A DNA stretch of 64,000 bases from Sphingosinicellaceae bacterium (GTDB lineage: Bacteria > Pseudomonadota > Alphaproteobacteria > Sphingomonadales > Sphingomonadaceae): the NCBI GenBank assembly GCA_019285715.1, contig CP079108.1:1689001-1753000 (forward strand). Reading direction: 5' to 3'. Shown here one piece after another: positions 56,747-64,000 of the stretch. The notes below the pieces were generated by a model. It was not told the DNA's origin. It worked only from the letters and a program-made list of their open reading frames with translations, and made no database searches. How positions within the stretch are numbered: the stretch's first letter is position 1; each line of letters starts with the position of its first letter. The translations under genes and the position numbers were made by a program.

Positions 56747-56777
56747 GCCAATACCGGACCAATGACATACCAATGTC
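56747..56777. promoter_or_regulatory. Triple CCAAT-type repeat, 11-bp period
   Basis: CCAAT units begin at 56748, 56759 and 56770, each one helical turn from the next. The last two units (ACCAATG) also form an ATGACAT/ATGTCAT inverted repeat (56762-56779). The array sits 40-75 bp ahead of the TonB receptor start and is a likely regulator-binding region. Confidence 0.55.
56756..56772 (-). promoter_or_regulatory. 17-bp conserved motif, receptor-side copy
   Basis: On the minus strand the sequence TGGTATGTCATTGGTCC begins at 56772. It matches 14 of 17 positions of the copy at 56861-56877 and has the same orientation relative to its gene. It is a candidate binding site for the GntR-family regulator. 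Confidence 0.6.
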
Positions 56778-56860
56778 ATGACCATTATGTAAGCAAGGCT
56801 CCTCGTCAAGTGGCGTACAGAGATAAAACTGGAGTGTTGCTAAATTTTTCTGCTAGCCAG

Positions 56861-56877
56861 TGGTCTGCAATTGGTCC
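56861..56877 (+). promoter_or_regulatory. 17-bp conserved motif, regulator-side copy
   Basis: TGGTCTGCAATTGGTCC lies 33 bp upstream of the GntR-family start codon. Two TGGTC units are 11 bp apart, and a GGTC-CTAT-GACC inverted repeat follows (56873-56884). Autoregulation of the repressor and its operon is likely. Confidence 0.6.
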
Positions 56878-56910
56878 TATGACCGACGCAGCGAGTAGGA
56901 CAGGATTTCG

Positions 56911-57648
56911 ATGAGTTTGTCGGCAAGGATCGGCCGGATCGACGGTGTCAGTCGCGCACCGCTTTACCAGCGGCTGCAGGACAGCCTCCGCAACGCCATC
57001 AACTCCGGGCAGCTCAAGCCGCAGGGCGCGCTGCCGCCCGAGCGCGATCTGGCGACGGACTTTGCGGTCTCGCGGATCACGGTGCGCAAGGCGCTCGACG
57101 GGCTGGTCGGTGAGGGGCTGTTGATCCGCCGGCAGGGCGCCGGCACCTTCGTCGCAGGCCGCGTCGAGAAGCAGTTCGCCAAGCTGACGTCGTTCTCGGA
57201 AGACATGGCGGCACGCGGACGCGTCGTCCGCAGCGAGTGGCTGAACAAGGCCGACGGCGCGGTCACGCCCGACGAGTCGCTGACACTCGGACTCAGCCCC
57301 GGCGCGCCGGTGTACCGCTTCGCGCGCATCCGCTTCGCCGACGACCTTGCCATGGCACTCGAATATTCGACTATCCCGGGCTACGGGCTGCCGGCTCTGG
57401 AGGCGGTCGACGTCTCCCTCTATGCGGCGCTCGAAGCCTCGGGCAATCGCCCCGTGCGCGCGCTGCAGCGCTTGCGTGCGGTGCTGTTCGACACCGAGCA
57501 GGCCGGCTTGCTGGGCATCGAGGTCGGCGCACCCGGATTGTTCATCGAACGCCGCGCCTTCCTCGACGACGGCCGCGCCATCGAGATGACGCACAGCTGG
57601 TATCGCGGCGATGCCTATGACTTCGTCGCCGAGCTCAACGCCTCATGA
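56911..57648 (+). CDS. GntR family regulator with UTRA domain, GlcNAc-locus repressor
   Basis: This 245-residue protein has an HutC-type winged helix (about 14-80: P-L-Y-Q-R-L-Q, then G-x-L-P-P-E-R-D-L, then S-R-I-T-V-R-K-A-L) and a UTRA ligand domain (about 95-240). Such regulators in aminosugar operons respond to GlcNAc-6-P or GlcN-6-P. It is divergent from the receptor operon and its stop overlaps the start of nagB-II, so it heads the catabolic operon. It probably represses both sides through the 17-bp motifs. NagQ/NagR would be the usual name. Confidence 0.9.
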   Translation: MSLSARIGRIDGVSRAPLYQRLQDSLRNAINSGQLKPQGALPPERDLATDFAVSRITVRKALDGLVGEGLLIRRQGAGTFVAGRVEKQFAKLTSFSEDMAARGRVVRSEWLNKADGAVTPDESLTLGLSPGAPVYRFARIRFADDLAMALEYSTIPGYGLPALEAVDVSLYAALEASGNRPVRALQRLRAVLFDTEQAGLLGIEVGAPGLFIERRAFLDDGRAIEMTHSWYRGDAYDFVAELNAS

Positions 57649-58664
57649 CCTCGCTGATGTTCGCGGAAGCCGCCGACGCCGCGCGCGTCGTGGCGGTCCA
57701 GCGCAGCGCCAATGCCGGAGTTGTAGCGGCTCTTGGCGAGCGGCTGCGCGCCGCGCCGCCGACCGCTGTGCTGACGCTGGCCCGCGGCAGCTCCGACCAC
57801 GCCGCAACGGTCGCGAAATACCTGATCGAGACCCGGCTCGGTTTACCGGTGTCGTCCGGCGCACCCTCGGTCAGCTCGGTTTACGGCGTGCAGCCCCAGT
57901 TGGGTGGGATGCTGTGCCTGGCACTTTCGCAGTCGGGCCGCAGTCCCGACCTCCTCGCAGCCATGAGGGCCGCCAAGGCCGGCGGTGCCGCGACGATCGC
58001 GCTGGTCAACGATGCCGCCTCGCCGCTGGCAGGGCTCGTCGACGATGTCGTGCCGCTCCACGCTGGTCCCGAGCTCAGCATCGCCGCGACAAAGTCGTAC
58101 ATCGCGACCCTCGCTGCCTTGCTCGACCTCACCGCCGCCTGGACCGGTGACGACGCCCTTGCAGCGGCACTCGATGCAGCGCCCGAACTGCTGGAGCTGT
58201 CGTGGGGGCTCGACTGGTCGCCGCTGGTCGACGGCTTGCACTTGGCCCGCGGCCTATACGTGCTCGGGCGTGGCCCCGGCCTCGGCGTCGCCCAGGAGGC
58301 GGCACTGAAGTTCAAGGAGACCTGCGGGCTTCACGCCGAAGCGTTCAGCGTCGCGGAGGTCAGGCACGGCCCGATGGCGCTGGTCAGGCCAGGCTTCCCG
58401 CTGCTCGTGTTCCGCCAGTCCGACGATAGCGAAGCGGGCACCGCTGCGCTCGTCGCCGAAGTTGTCGCGCGCGGGGGCGAGGTCTTCGTGACAGGTGCCG
58501 GCATTCCCGGTGCGACTACGCTGCCCGCGCTTGACGCGCACCCTGCGATGGAGCCGATGCTGCGGATTCAAAGCTTCTACCGCGCCGCCGAGGCCCTGGC
58601 CCGGGCGCGTGGCTTCGACCCTGATCGACCGCCCCATCTTGCCAAGGTTACCGAGACGGTCTGA
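57645..58664 (+). CDS. nagB-II: SIS-domain glucosamine-6-phosphate deaminase (NagB-II)
   Basis: This 339-residue protein has two SIS domains. R-G-S-S-D-H-A-A near 46 and S-Q-S-G-R-S-P-D near 95 bind the sugar phosphate, with K-x-x-x-A and R-H-G-P-M-A near 240 in the second domain. It is the GlmS-like type of deaminase used in place of classical NagB in many GlcNAc loci. It converts GlcN-6-P to fructose-6-P and ammonia. The start overlaps the GntR stop and the stop overlaps nagA. Confidence 0.92.
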   Translation: MTSLMFAEAADAARVVAVQRSANAGVVAALGERLRAAPPTAVLTLARGSSDHAATVAKYLIETRLGLPVSSGAPSVSSVYGVQPQLGGMLCLALSQSGRSPDLLAAMRAAKAGGAATIALVNDAASPLAGLVDDVVPLHAGPELSIAATKSYIATLAALLDLTAAWTGDDALAAALDAAPELLELSWGLDWSPLVDGLHLARGLYVLGRGPGLGVAQEAALKFKETCGLHAEAFSVAEVRHGPMALVRPGFPLLVFRQSDDSEAGTAALVAEVVARGGEVFVTGAGIPGATTLPALDAHPAMEPMLRIQSFYRAAEALARARGFDPDRPPHLAKVTETV

Positions 58665-59806
58665 TGCGGTTTGCCCTTCACAACGGCCCGATGCTGATCG
58701 GCGGCGAAATCCTCGAGGAGCAGGCGGTCATCGTCGCCGACGGCGTTATCGAGGCGGTGATCGCAGCAGCCGACCTTCCGGCCGGCATCGATTGCCACGA
58801 CCTCGACGGAGCGTTGCTAGCGGCAGGCTTCATCGACACCCAAGTCAACGGTGGCGGTGGGGCCTTGTTCAACGACGCGCCGACGGTGGCAACCGTCACC
58901 ACGATCGCCGCCGCCCACCGCCGCTTCGGTACGACGGGGCTATTCCCGACCCTGATCAGCGATGACCTCGATGTCGTTCGCACCGGCGTTCAGGCGGTCG
59001 ATGCAGCGATCGAGGCGGGAGTTCCCGGTATCCTCGGCATCCACATCGAGGGGCCGTTCCTCAACAGCGAGCGACGCGGCATCCACGTCGCCAGCAAGCT
59101 GCGGGAACTCGACGAGGCCGGCTTCGACATTGTCACCGGGCTGCGTAATGGCCGTACGCTCGTCACGCTCGCCCCGGAGATGACGACGCCCGGTATGATC
59201 GCGCGGCTCGCAGCCGCAGGCGTGGTCGTCGCGGCCGGTCATACGGCAGCGACCTATGCGCAGGCTCGGAGCGCGCTGGCGCACGGGCTGGCCGGCTTCA
59301 CCCATCTGTTCAATGCGATGTCGCAGCTCGGCAACCGCGAGCCCGGCGTGGTCGGTGCAGCGCTCGAGGATCCCGACAGCTGGTGCGGGCTGATCGTCGA
59401 CGGCCACCATGTTTCGCCGACGACGCTGCGGCTGGCGCTCCGCTGCAAGCCGCCGGAGAAGTTCGTGCTCGTCACCGACGCGATGCCCAGCGTCGGCACC
59501 AGCGACTCCTCGTTCGTACTGCAGGGCAAGACCATCCGCGTTGTCGACGGTGCCTGCGTCGATGCCGAGGGCACGCTGGCGGGTTCCCACCTCGACATGG
59601 CCGGAGCGGTCCGCAATGCCGTGAACATGCTCGGTGTGCCGGTCGCGACGGCGCTGCAGATGGCGAGCGCCAATCCGGCCGCGTATCTCGGGATCGCCGC
59701 GACGCACGGGCGGATTGCAGCCGGTTTTCGCGCGGATTTCGTCGCGCTGGACGCGGGGCTGCGGTGCGTCGCGACGTGGGTTTCGGGTGAAATGATGTCG
59801 ACATGA
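58664..59806 (+). CDS. nagA: N-acetylglucosamine-6-phosphate deacetylase
   Basis: NagA removes acetate from GlcNAc-6-P. The 380-residue amidohydrolase has Q-V-N-G-G-G-G near 60, H-I-E-G-P-F near 127, A-A-G-H-T-A-A near 187, T-H-L-F-N-A-M near 208, and catalytic D in V-T-D-A-M near 270. It ends the plus-strand operon and completes the path from chitin oligomer to fructose-6-P. The 194-bp gap after it contains a candidate Fur site but no gene. Confidence 0.96.
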   Translation: MRFALHNGPMLIGGEILEEQAVIVADGVIEAVIAAADLPAGIDCHDLDGALLAAGFIDTQVNGGGGALFNDAPTVATVTTIAAAHRRFGTTGLFPTLISDDLDVVRTGVQAVDAAIEAGVPGILGIHIEGPFLNSERRGIHVASKLRELDEAGFDIVTGLRNGRTLVTLAPEMTTPGMIARLAAAGVVVAAGHTAATYAQARSALAHGLAGFTHLFNAMSQLGNREPGVVGAALEDPDSWCGLIVDGHHVSPTTLRLALRCKPPEKFVLVTDAMPSVGTSDSSFVLQGKTIRVVDGACVDAEGTLAGSHLDMAGAVRNAVNMLGVPVATALQMASANPAAYLGIAATHGRIAAGFRADFVALDAGLRCVATWVSGEMMST

Positions 59807-59910
59807 CTGCAGCCAGGTGAGGGCCGCCATCGGCACTGAATAGCTGGGGCCTATTCCGCTGGCGGGATTAGGCTTCCATCGTGACGAGCGATCTCCGATT
59901 ACCGGCCTAT

Positions 59911-59933
59911 CTGATAATCAGTCGCAATAATCT
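59911..59933 (+). promoter_or_regulatory. Candidate iron-regulatory site upstream of the siderophore receptor
   Basis: CTGATAATCAGTCGCAATAATC contains a TGATAATCA half-palindrome and an AATAATC repeat, similar to parts of a Fur box. It lies about 70 bp before the receptor start. The match is partial, so this is a weak call. Confidence 0.3.
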
Positions 59934-60000
59934 TGCGTCCGCGACGCAATAGCGACTAAGGGCGACCCCTGCCGTCTGCCTGGCACGAGGATATCTGCCG

Positions 60001-62124
60001 ATGAAGTCGCTGGCTTGCCGCCTGCTCGTGTCCACTGCCTTGCTGGCTCCGGCCGCTCGTGCCGTGGCTGCGGACGCCGCCGATGCGGCCGCGAACAGCG
60101 ACATCGTCGTGACGGCGGCCATCGACGAGGTGACCTCCGCAACCGGCCTGGCGCTGACGCTCAAGGAGACGCCGCAATCGGTCACTATCGTCGACCGGGA
60201 GCGAATCCGCGACTTCGCCCTGACCAACATCAACGACCTGCTCGATCATGTGCCCGGCATCAACGTCGAGCGGGTCGAGACCGACCGCACCGAGTATAAT
60301 TCGCGCGGTTTCGACATCACCAACTTCCAGGTCGACGGCATCGGCCTGCCGCTGATCTCGGCGCTGCAGTTCGGCGACCTCGACACCGTATTGTGGGAGC
60401 GCGTCGAGATTGTCCGCGGTGCCAACGGCATGATGGCCGGTGTCGGCAACCCGTCGGCGACGATCAACTATATCCGCAAGCGACCGACCGCGACGCTGCA
60501 GGCGTCCGTCACCGCCCAGCTCGGCTCGTTCGACGACAAGCGCGTCGAGGCCGACGTCTCCGGGCCGCTCAACGCGTCGGGCACGGTCCAGGCGCGCGCC
60601 ATCTTTGCGCACGAGGATCGCAATTCCTACCTCGATTTCAACAAGGTCAATCGCAACGTCTATGGCGTCTTGCTGTCGTGGGACGTGGCGCCGCGGCTAA
60701 AGGCGACGGTCGGCTACAGCCGCCAGCAGAACGACTCCGACGGGGTGCTGTGGGGGGCGCTGCCGCTGAGCTATTCGGACGGTTCGCAGATCAAGGACTA
60801 CCCGGGCTCGGCCTCGACCTCGGCCCCGTGGACCTACTGGAACATCCGGGACCAGACCGCTTTCGCCGAGCTCGCCTACAACTTCGACAACGGCTGGGCG
60901 GTGAAAGGCATCTACACCCGCCGCCGCTTCGAGGAGCATGCCAAGCTGCTGTACGCCTTCGGTTATCCTGACCGCGACACCGGCCTCGGCATCGTCGGCA
61001 TGTCGGGCATCTACCCGTCGGACTACAAGCAGAACCTCGCCGACCTCTACGCGTCGGGCCCGCTCCACCTGTTCGGCCGCGAGCACCAGCTGGCGTTCGG
61101 CGCTTCGTACGGCCGGTCGGTCGGCAAGGATTACGAGGCCTTCTCCGAAACCACGATCGACTATCCGGACTACCGCACGCTGGGTGGTCATACGCTGATC
61201 CCGGAGCCGGATTATCCCGACGCGACGCTCCAGTCCAACACCACCGACAAGCTGCTGCGTGGCTATGCAGCCGCCCACCTGAACTTCAGCGACCGGCTGA
61301 AAGGCGTCGTCGGTGCCAGCGTCGCGCAGCTCAAGTCGAGCGGCTCGTCCTACGGCACCGACCAAGCGCGCAACAATTCCCAGGTCAGCCCGTATGTCGG
61401 CGCGCTGTACGACCTGACGAAGAACGTCACGCTGTATGCGAGCTACACGGGCATCTTCAATCCGCAGGTCGAGGTCGATGTCACCAACCGCAAGCTCGCG
61501 CCCGCCAAGGGCAATAGCTACGAAGCCGGCATCAAGAGCGAGTGGTTCGACAACCGACTCTATGCCACCGCCTCGCTTTTCCACGTCAAGCAGCGTGGGT
61601 TGGCGACCTACGCCGGCACGTTCGAGGACGGCGACCAGGGCCAGATCGGGTCGAGCTATTACACCGGCGTCGACACCACTTCGAAGGGTTTCGAGATCGA
61701 GATCGCCGGCAAGATCACCGACCGCTGGTCACTCAGCGGCGGCTACACCGGCTTCAAGCTTTCGGGCGGCGAGACGACCGGAAGCCCGCGTCCGTATCTC
61801 CCGAACCGCACGCTGAAACTGTCGTCGACCTATGCCGTACCGGAGCTACGCGACCTCAAGCTCGGAGCCGAACTGCGCTGGCAGGATGCGATTCACTATG
61901 TCGACGGCGGCGTGCAGGATAGCGACGGCAACGACGCCGTGGTGCGCCAGAAAAGCTATGCCGTCCTTGATCTGATGGCCGGCATCCGGGTCGTCGAGCA
62001 TGTGCGGGCAACGCTCAACATCCGCAACGTCACCGGCGAGAAGTATCTCGGCAGCTTGCTCTGGGGGCAAGCGTTCTACGCCGCGCCACGCAACCTGACC
62101 TTTGCGCTGACGGTGGCGTACTGA
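60001..62124 (+). CDS. TonB-dependent siderophore receptor (FhuA/FpvA-like)
   Basis: This 707-residue receptor has a signal peptide (about 1-25) and a short TonB box D-I-V-V-T near 38. The plug has K-E-T-P-Q-S-V-T-I-V-D, R-I-R-D-F, and V-E-I-V-R-G-A-N-G-M-M near 135-145, then G-N-P-S-A-T-I-N-Y-I-R-K-R-P. These motifs are characteristic of ferric hydroxamate/pyoverdine-type siderophore receptors. The barrel ends L-T-V-A-Y. A GAGGA site precedes the ATG. No siderophore synthesis or ABC genes are near, so it may import a foreign siderophore. Confidence 0.9.
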   Translation: MKSLACRLLVSTALLAPAARAVAADAADAAANSDIVVTAAIDEVTSATGLALTLKETPQSVTIVDRERIRDFALTNINDLLDHVPGINVERVETDRTEYNSRGFDITNFQVDGIGLPLISALQFGDLDTVLWERVEIVRGANGMMAGVGNPSATINYIRKRPTATLQASVTAQLGSFDDKRVEADVSGPLNASGTVQARAIFAHEDRNSYLDFNKVNRNVYGVLLSWDVAPRLKATVGYSRQQNDSDGVLWGALPLSYSDGSQIKDYPGSASTSAPWTYWNIRDQTAFAELAYNFDNGWAVKGIYTRRRFEEHAKLLYAFGYPDRDTGLGIVGMSGIYPSDYKQNLADLYASGPLHLFGREHQLAFGASYGRSVGKDYEAFSETTIDYPDYRTLGGHTLIPEPDYPDATLQSNTTDKLLRGYAAAHLNFSDRLKGVVGASVAQLKSSGSSYGTDQARNNSQVSPYVGALYDLTKNVTLYASYTGIFNPQVEVDVTNRKLAPAKGNSYEAGIKSEWFDNRLYATASLFHVKQRGLATYAGTFEDGDQGQIGSSYYTGVDTTSKGFEIEIAGKITDRWSLSGGYTGFKLSGGETTGSPRPYLPNRTLKLSSTYAVPELRDLKLGAELRWQDAIHYVDGGVQDSDGNDAVVRQKSYAVLDLMAGIRVVEHVRATLNIRNVTGEKYLGSLLWGQAFYAAPRNLTFALTVAY

Positions 62125-62188
62125 GCAAGCCGGGCGAAACACCGCCGTAGTTGCTGGTCTCATCGACGACGGGCGGCGGGTTGGGTCG

Positions 62189-62488
62189 CTATGCGTCGGC
62201 GACGACTTCGAAGCCGCCGAGGATCATGCGCCTGCCGTCGAGTGACATCGGCTGTCCGTCAGGCGCCATGCGCGGGTCGTGCCTGACCTTCGCCATGCCG
62301 GCGTCGCGCGTCGCCTTATCGGGCCAATCGATCCACGAGAACACCACCGTCTCGCCGTCGCCGGCCTGAACCGCGCAGCGGAAATCGGTCAGTGTGCCAT
62401 CGGGAATGTCGTCGCCCCAGCAATCGACGACGCGGGTGGCACCGTGGTCCTTGAAGATCGGCGCGGTCTTGCGTGCAAACGCGGGGCG
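62189..62488 (-). pseudogene. DUF1428 family protein, N-terminally truncated
   Basis: Reading the minus strand to the stop at 62189, the frame encodes most of a DUF1428 protein: A-P-I-F-K-D-H-G-A-T-R-V, C-W-G-D-D-I-P-D-G, V-V-F-S-W-I-D-W-P, and the closing R-M-I-L-G-G-F-E-V-V. The first 20-25 residues of the family are missing. Reading upstream, the frame stops at 62489-62491 before any start codon, 11 bp from the mce stop. It is most likely a 5'-deleted gene. Confidence 0.7.
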
Positions 62489-62501
62489 TCAATGGCGGGC
62501 G

Positions 62502-62921
62502 TCAGTGTCCGATCGGCTCCGCCATCAGCTCGACCAGTACGCCGCCCGAGTTCTTGGGGTGGACGAAGATCACCGGCACGCCGTGGGCGCCGATCCGCGG
62601 TTCGCCGGTGCCGAGCACGGTCGCGCCCTTCGCCCGCATCGCGTCGCGCGCGGCGATGATGTCGGGAACCTCGAAGCAGATGTGGTGCTGTCCGCCGCTC
62701 GGGAATTTCTTGAGGAAGCCCCACACCGGCGAAGCCTCGCCGAGCGGCTCGATCAGCTCGAGCTGGCTGTTCGCAAGGTCGATGAAGGCGACCGAGACGC
62801 CCTGCTCGGGCAGCGCGAACTTGGGTCGGCTGACGGTCGCTCCGTAGAGGTCGCGGTACATCGCCAGCGTCGCGTCGATGTCGGGCGTCGCGATGCCGAC
62901 ATGGTTCAGGCGTCCGATCAT
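62502..62921 (-). CDS. mce: Methylmalonyl-CoA epimerase
   Basis: This 139-residue VOC protein interconverts (R)- and (S)-methylmalonyl-CoA in propionate/odd-chain metabolism. It shows N-H-V-G-I-A-T-P-D-I near the start (H7 metal ligand), Q-L-E-L-I-E-P-L-G near 55, Q-H-H-I-C-F-E-V near 80, and the terminal V-E-L-M with the last metal ligand. The start was placed at 62921, overlapping the HAD stop in ATGA. Confidence 0.9.
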   Translation of the reverse strand: MIGRLNHVGIATPDIDATLAMYRDLYGATVSRPKFALPEQGVSVAFIDLANSQLELIEPLGEASPVWGFLKKFPSGGQHHICFEVPDIIAARDAMRAKGATVLGTGEPRIGAHGVPVIFVHPKNSGGVLVELMAEPIGH

Positions 62922-63595
62922 CGAGCCTCCAGCTGCAAGAGCAATTCGTCCATCGTCGAAACCACCGCGGCGGCACCGGCGTCGTGCAGTTCCTGCGGGT
63001 CGTGATAACCCCAGTCGACGCCGATCGCGCGGACGCCAGCGTTGCGGGCCATCGCGATGTCGAACACCGTGTCGCCGATCATCACCGCGTCCTCGAGCGC
63101 ACATCCGGCTTCTGCGAGCGCGGCGTAAAGCATCGCCGGGTGCGGCTTCGAGGGGTGCCGGTCGGCGGTCTGCAGGGTGACGAAATGATGCGCGAGGCCA
63201 TGATGCTCGAGGATCAACGCCAGCCCGCGGTCCGACTTCCCGGTCGCAACGCCGAGCAACCAGCCGGCCTCGCCAAGTGTCGCCAGCCCCTCGGCGATGC
63301 CCGGATACAGGGGCTCAGGGTCGAGGCGCTTGTCGCGCCGCCGGTCCCAGAACGCCTGCTTGTAAGCGGCGGTCAGGCGCGCGTGGAGCGCGGGTGAAGC
63401 TGCCGGAACCAGCACTTCCATCGCCTCGATCAGGCTGAGCCCGACGATGCGTCTCGTGGTGTGGGCATCGGGCGGTGCAAGCCCCGCCGCCTCGAACGCA
63501 TCGACCATCGCCAGCAGGATGTTCGCCTGGCTGTCGACCAGCGTCCCGTCGCAGTCGAAGACGGCAAGGCGTACGCTGGACGTTCCGGGGCTCAC
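62918..63595 (-). CDS. HAD-superfamily hydrolase, phosphoglycolate phosphatase-like
   Basis: This 225-residue HAD enzyme has motif I F-D-C-D-G-T-L-V-D (D14 nucleophile, D16), a helical cap, motif II T-G-K-S near 118, K-P-H-P near 150, and motif III/IV M-I-G-D-T-V-F-D-I. The family includes phosphoglycolate phosphatase (Gph), though the substrate is not proven here. The start is GTG, sharing one base with the stop of the upstream pseudouridine synthase gene. Confidence 0.87.
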   Translation of the reverse strand: MSPGTSSVRLAVFDCDGTLVDSQANILLAMVDAFEAAGLAPPDAHTTRRIVGLSLIEAMEVLVPAASPALHARLTAAYKQAFWDRRRDKRLDPEPLYPGIAEGLATLGEAGWLLGVATGKSDRGLALILEHHGLAHHFVTLQTADRHPSKPHPAMLYAALAEAGCALEDAVMIGDTVFDIAMARNAGVRAIGVDWGYHDPQELHDAGAAAVVSTMDELLLQLEAR

Positions 63596-64000
63596 TATTC
63601 GCGCTGGCCCCGGGACCGGCGCTCGCCGCGGTGGGCCTTGCGCCGGGCTTTGGCGTCGGCGGTCGCGAGCTTCTTCTTGCCCTCCGGCGTGTCGGAGAAC
63701 TTGACCGGGTCGAGGATTGCGCCATCGCCGTCGGCGGCGTCGAAGCCGAGCATCTTGAAGCTCTCGACGAAGTGCGAGGGCAGGTCGGCGACAATATCGA
63801 GGTGGCCGCCGTCGGGGGCCTCGATGCGCAGCCGACGGGCGTGGAGGTGGAGCTTGCGGCTGATCCCGCCGGTGAGAAAGGCGTCGCGGCCGCCGTATTT
63901 GGCATCGCCGACGATCGGGTGGCCGAGTGCGCTGGCGTGGACGCGAATCTGGTGGGTACGGCCGGTCTGCGGCTGGAACTCGACCCAGGCGGCCTGCGTC
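63595..64000 (-). CDS. RluA family pseudouridine synthase, C-terminal part (gene runs off the window)
   Basis: The minus frame entering at 64000 reads [12 protein letters not shown] then L-G-H-P-I-V-G-D-x-K-Y-G-G. This is the C-terminal core of RluA/RluC-type enzymes that make pseudouridine in 23S rRNA or tRNA. A Lys/Arg-rich tail follows. The catalytic aspartate region lies beyond the window edge, so the exact member cannot be named. Confidence 0.9.
   Translation of the reverse strand, partial: TQAAWVEFQPQTGRTHQIRVHASALGHPIVGDAKYGGRDAFLTGGISRKLHLHARRLRIEAPDGGHLDIVADLPSHFVESFKMLGFDAADGDGAILDPVKFSDTPEGKKKLATADAKARRKAHRGERRSRGQRE

Overview
The window is a GC-rich, gene-dense stretch of an alphaproteobacterial chromosome, most likely a sphingomonad (Sphingomonadales, perhaps Sphingosinicellaceae; this lineage call is inferred from gene content). 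The signs are an F0-only ATP synthase operon with separate b' and b genes, methionine synthase split into two genes behind an ArsR-methyltransferase regulator, an HdaA gene, a PEPxxWA-type C-terminal sorting tail, and several large TonB-dependent receptors. I see no tRNA, rRNA, insertion sequence, CRISPR array or prophage. Composition looks uniform, so most of the window reads as core chromosome with a few accessory blocks.

Layout. 1-90: the last codons of groL and its terminator. 140-1736 (minus): mlaA and two small lipoproteins. 1796-7454 (plus): a perfect 20-bp palindrome, then a SahR-like regulator, metF and split metH, all with 4-bp overlaps. 7694-9438: small conserved or secreted proteins. 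9504-16099: mutY divergent from a DUF721 gene, two DsbA-like genes and smc. 16103-18553 (minus): a membrane protein with an unusual start and an M28 peptidase. 18747-21069 (plus): atpI-B-E-b'-b. 21085-24785: GST, GNAT, a purN-YjbR fusion and purM. 24937-31851: GDSL esterase with sorting tail, a secreted protein plus hdaA, a Tat-type SDR, a MOSC protein and ppk1. 31852-32270: a broken GNAT gene. 32317-33661: two genes normally found with PQQ-dependent alcohol dehydrogenases. 33749-38128: msrA, a small secreted protein, a GH92 mannosidase and a ROK sugar kinase. 38207-42200: glcDEF glycolate oxidase. 42389-47640: a TonB receptor convergent with an HprK-like kinase/GT2 fusion and a VOC protein. 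47761-59806: a complete N-acetylglucosamine (GlcNAc) utilisation locus. 60001-64000: siderophore receptor, truncated DUF1428, mce, a HAD phosphatase and a partial RluA-type synthase.

How they work together. The 47.7-59.8 kb locus is the best-defined pathway. A TonB receptor imports chito-oligosaccharides, a GH20 hexosaminidase cuts them to GlcNAc, and a EIIA-HPr-EI fusion with a EIIC-EIIB permease imports and phosphorylates GlcNAc. NagA and NagB-II then convert it to fructose-6-phosphate under a GntR/UTRA repressor. The divergent control region carries one copy of a 17-bp motif in front of each promoter. The methionine operon pairs an S-adenosylhomocysteine-type regulator with folate and cobalamin enzymes. 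glcDEF would oxidise glycolate, and a phosphoglycolate-phosphatase-like HAD gene lies near the right end.

The most unusual items are the HprK-like/GT2 fusion whose 5' end has no canonical start codon, the purN-YjbR fusion, a degenerate second EIIB-like module in NagE, a possible ACG start after the M28 peptidase gene, a 38-nt element present twice, and three damaged genes.
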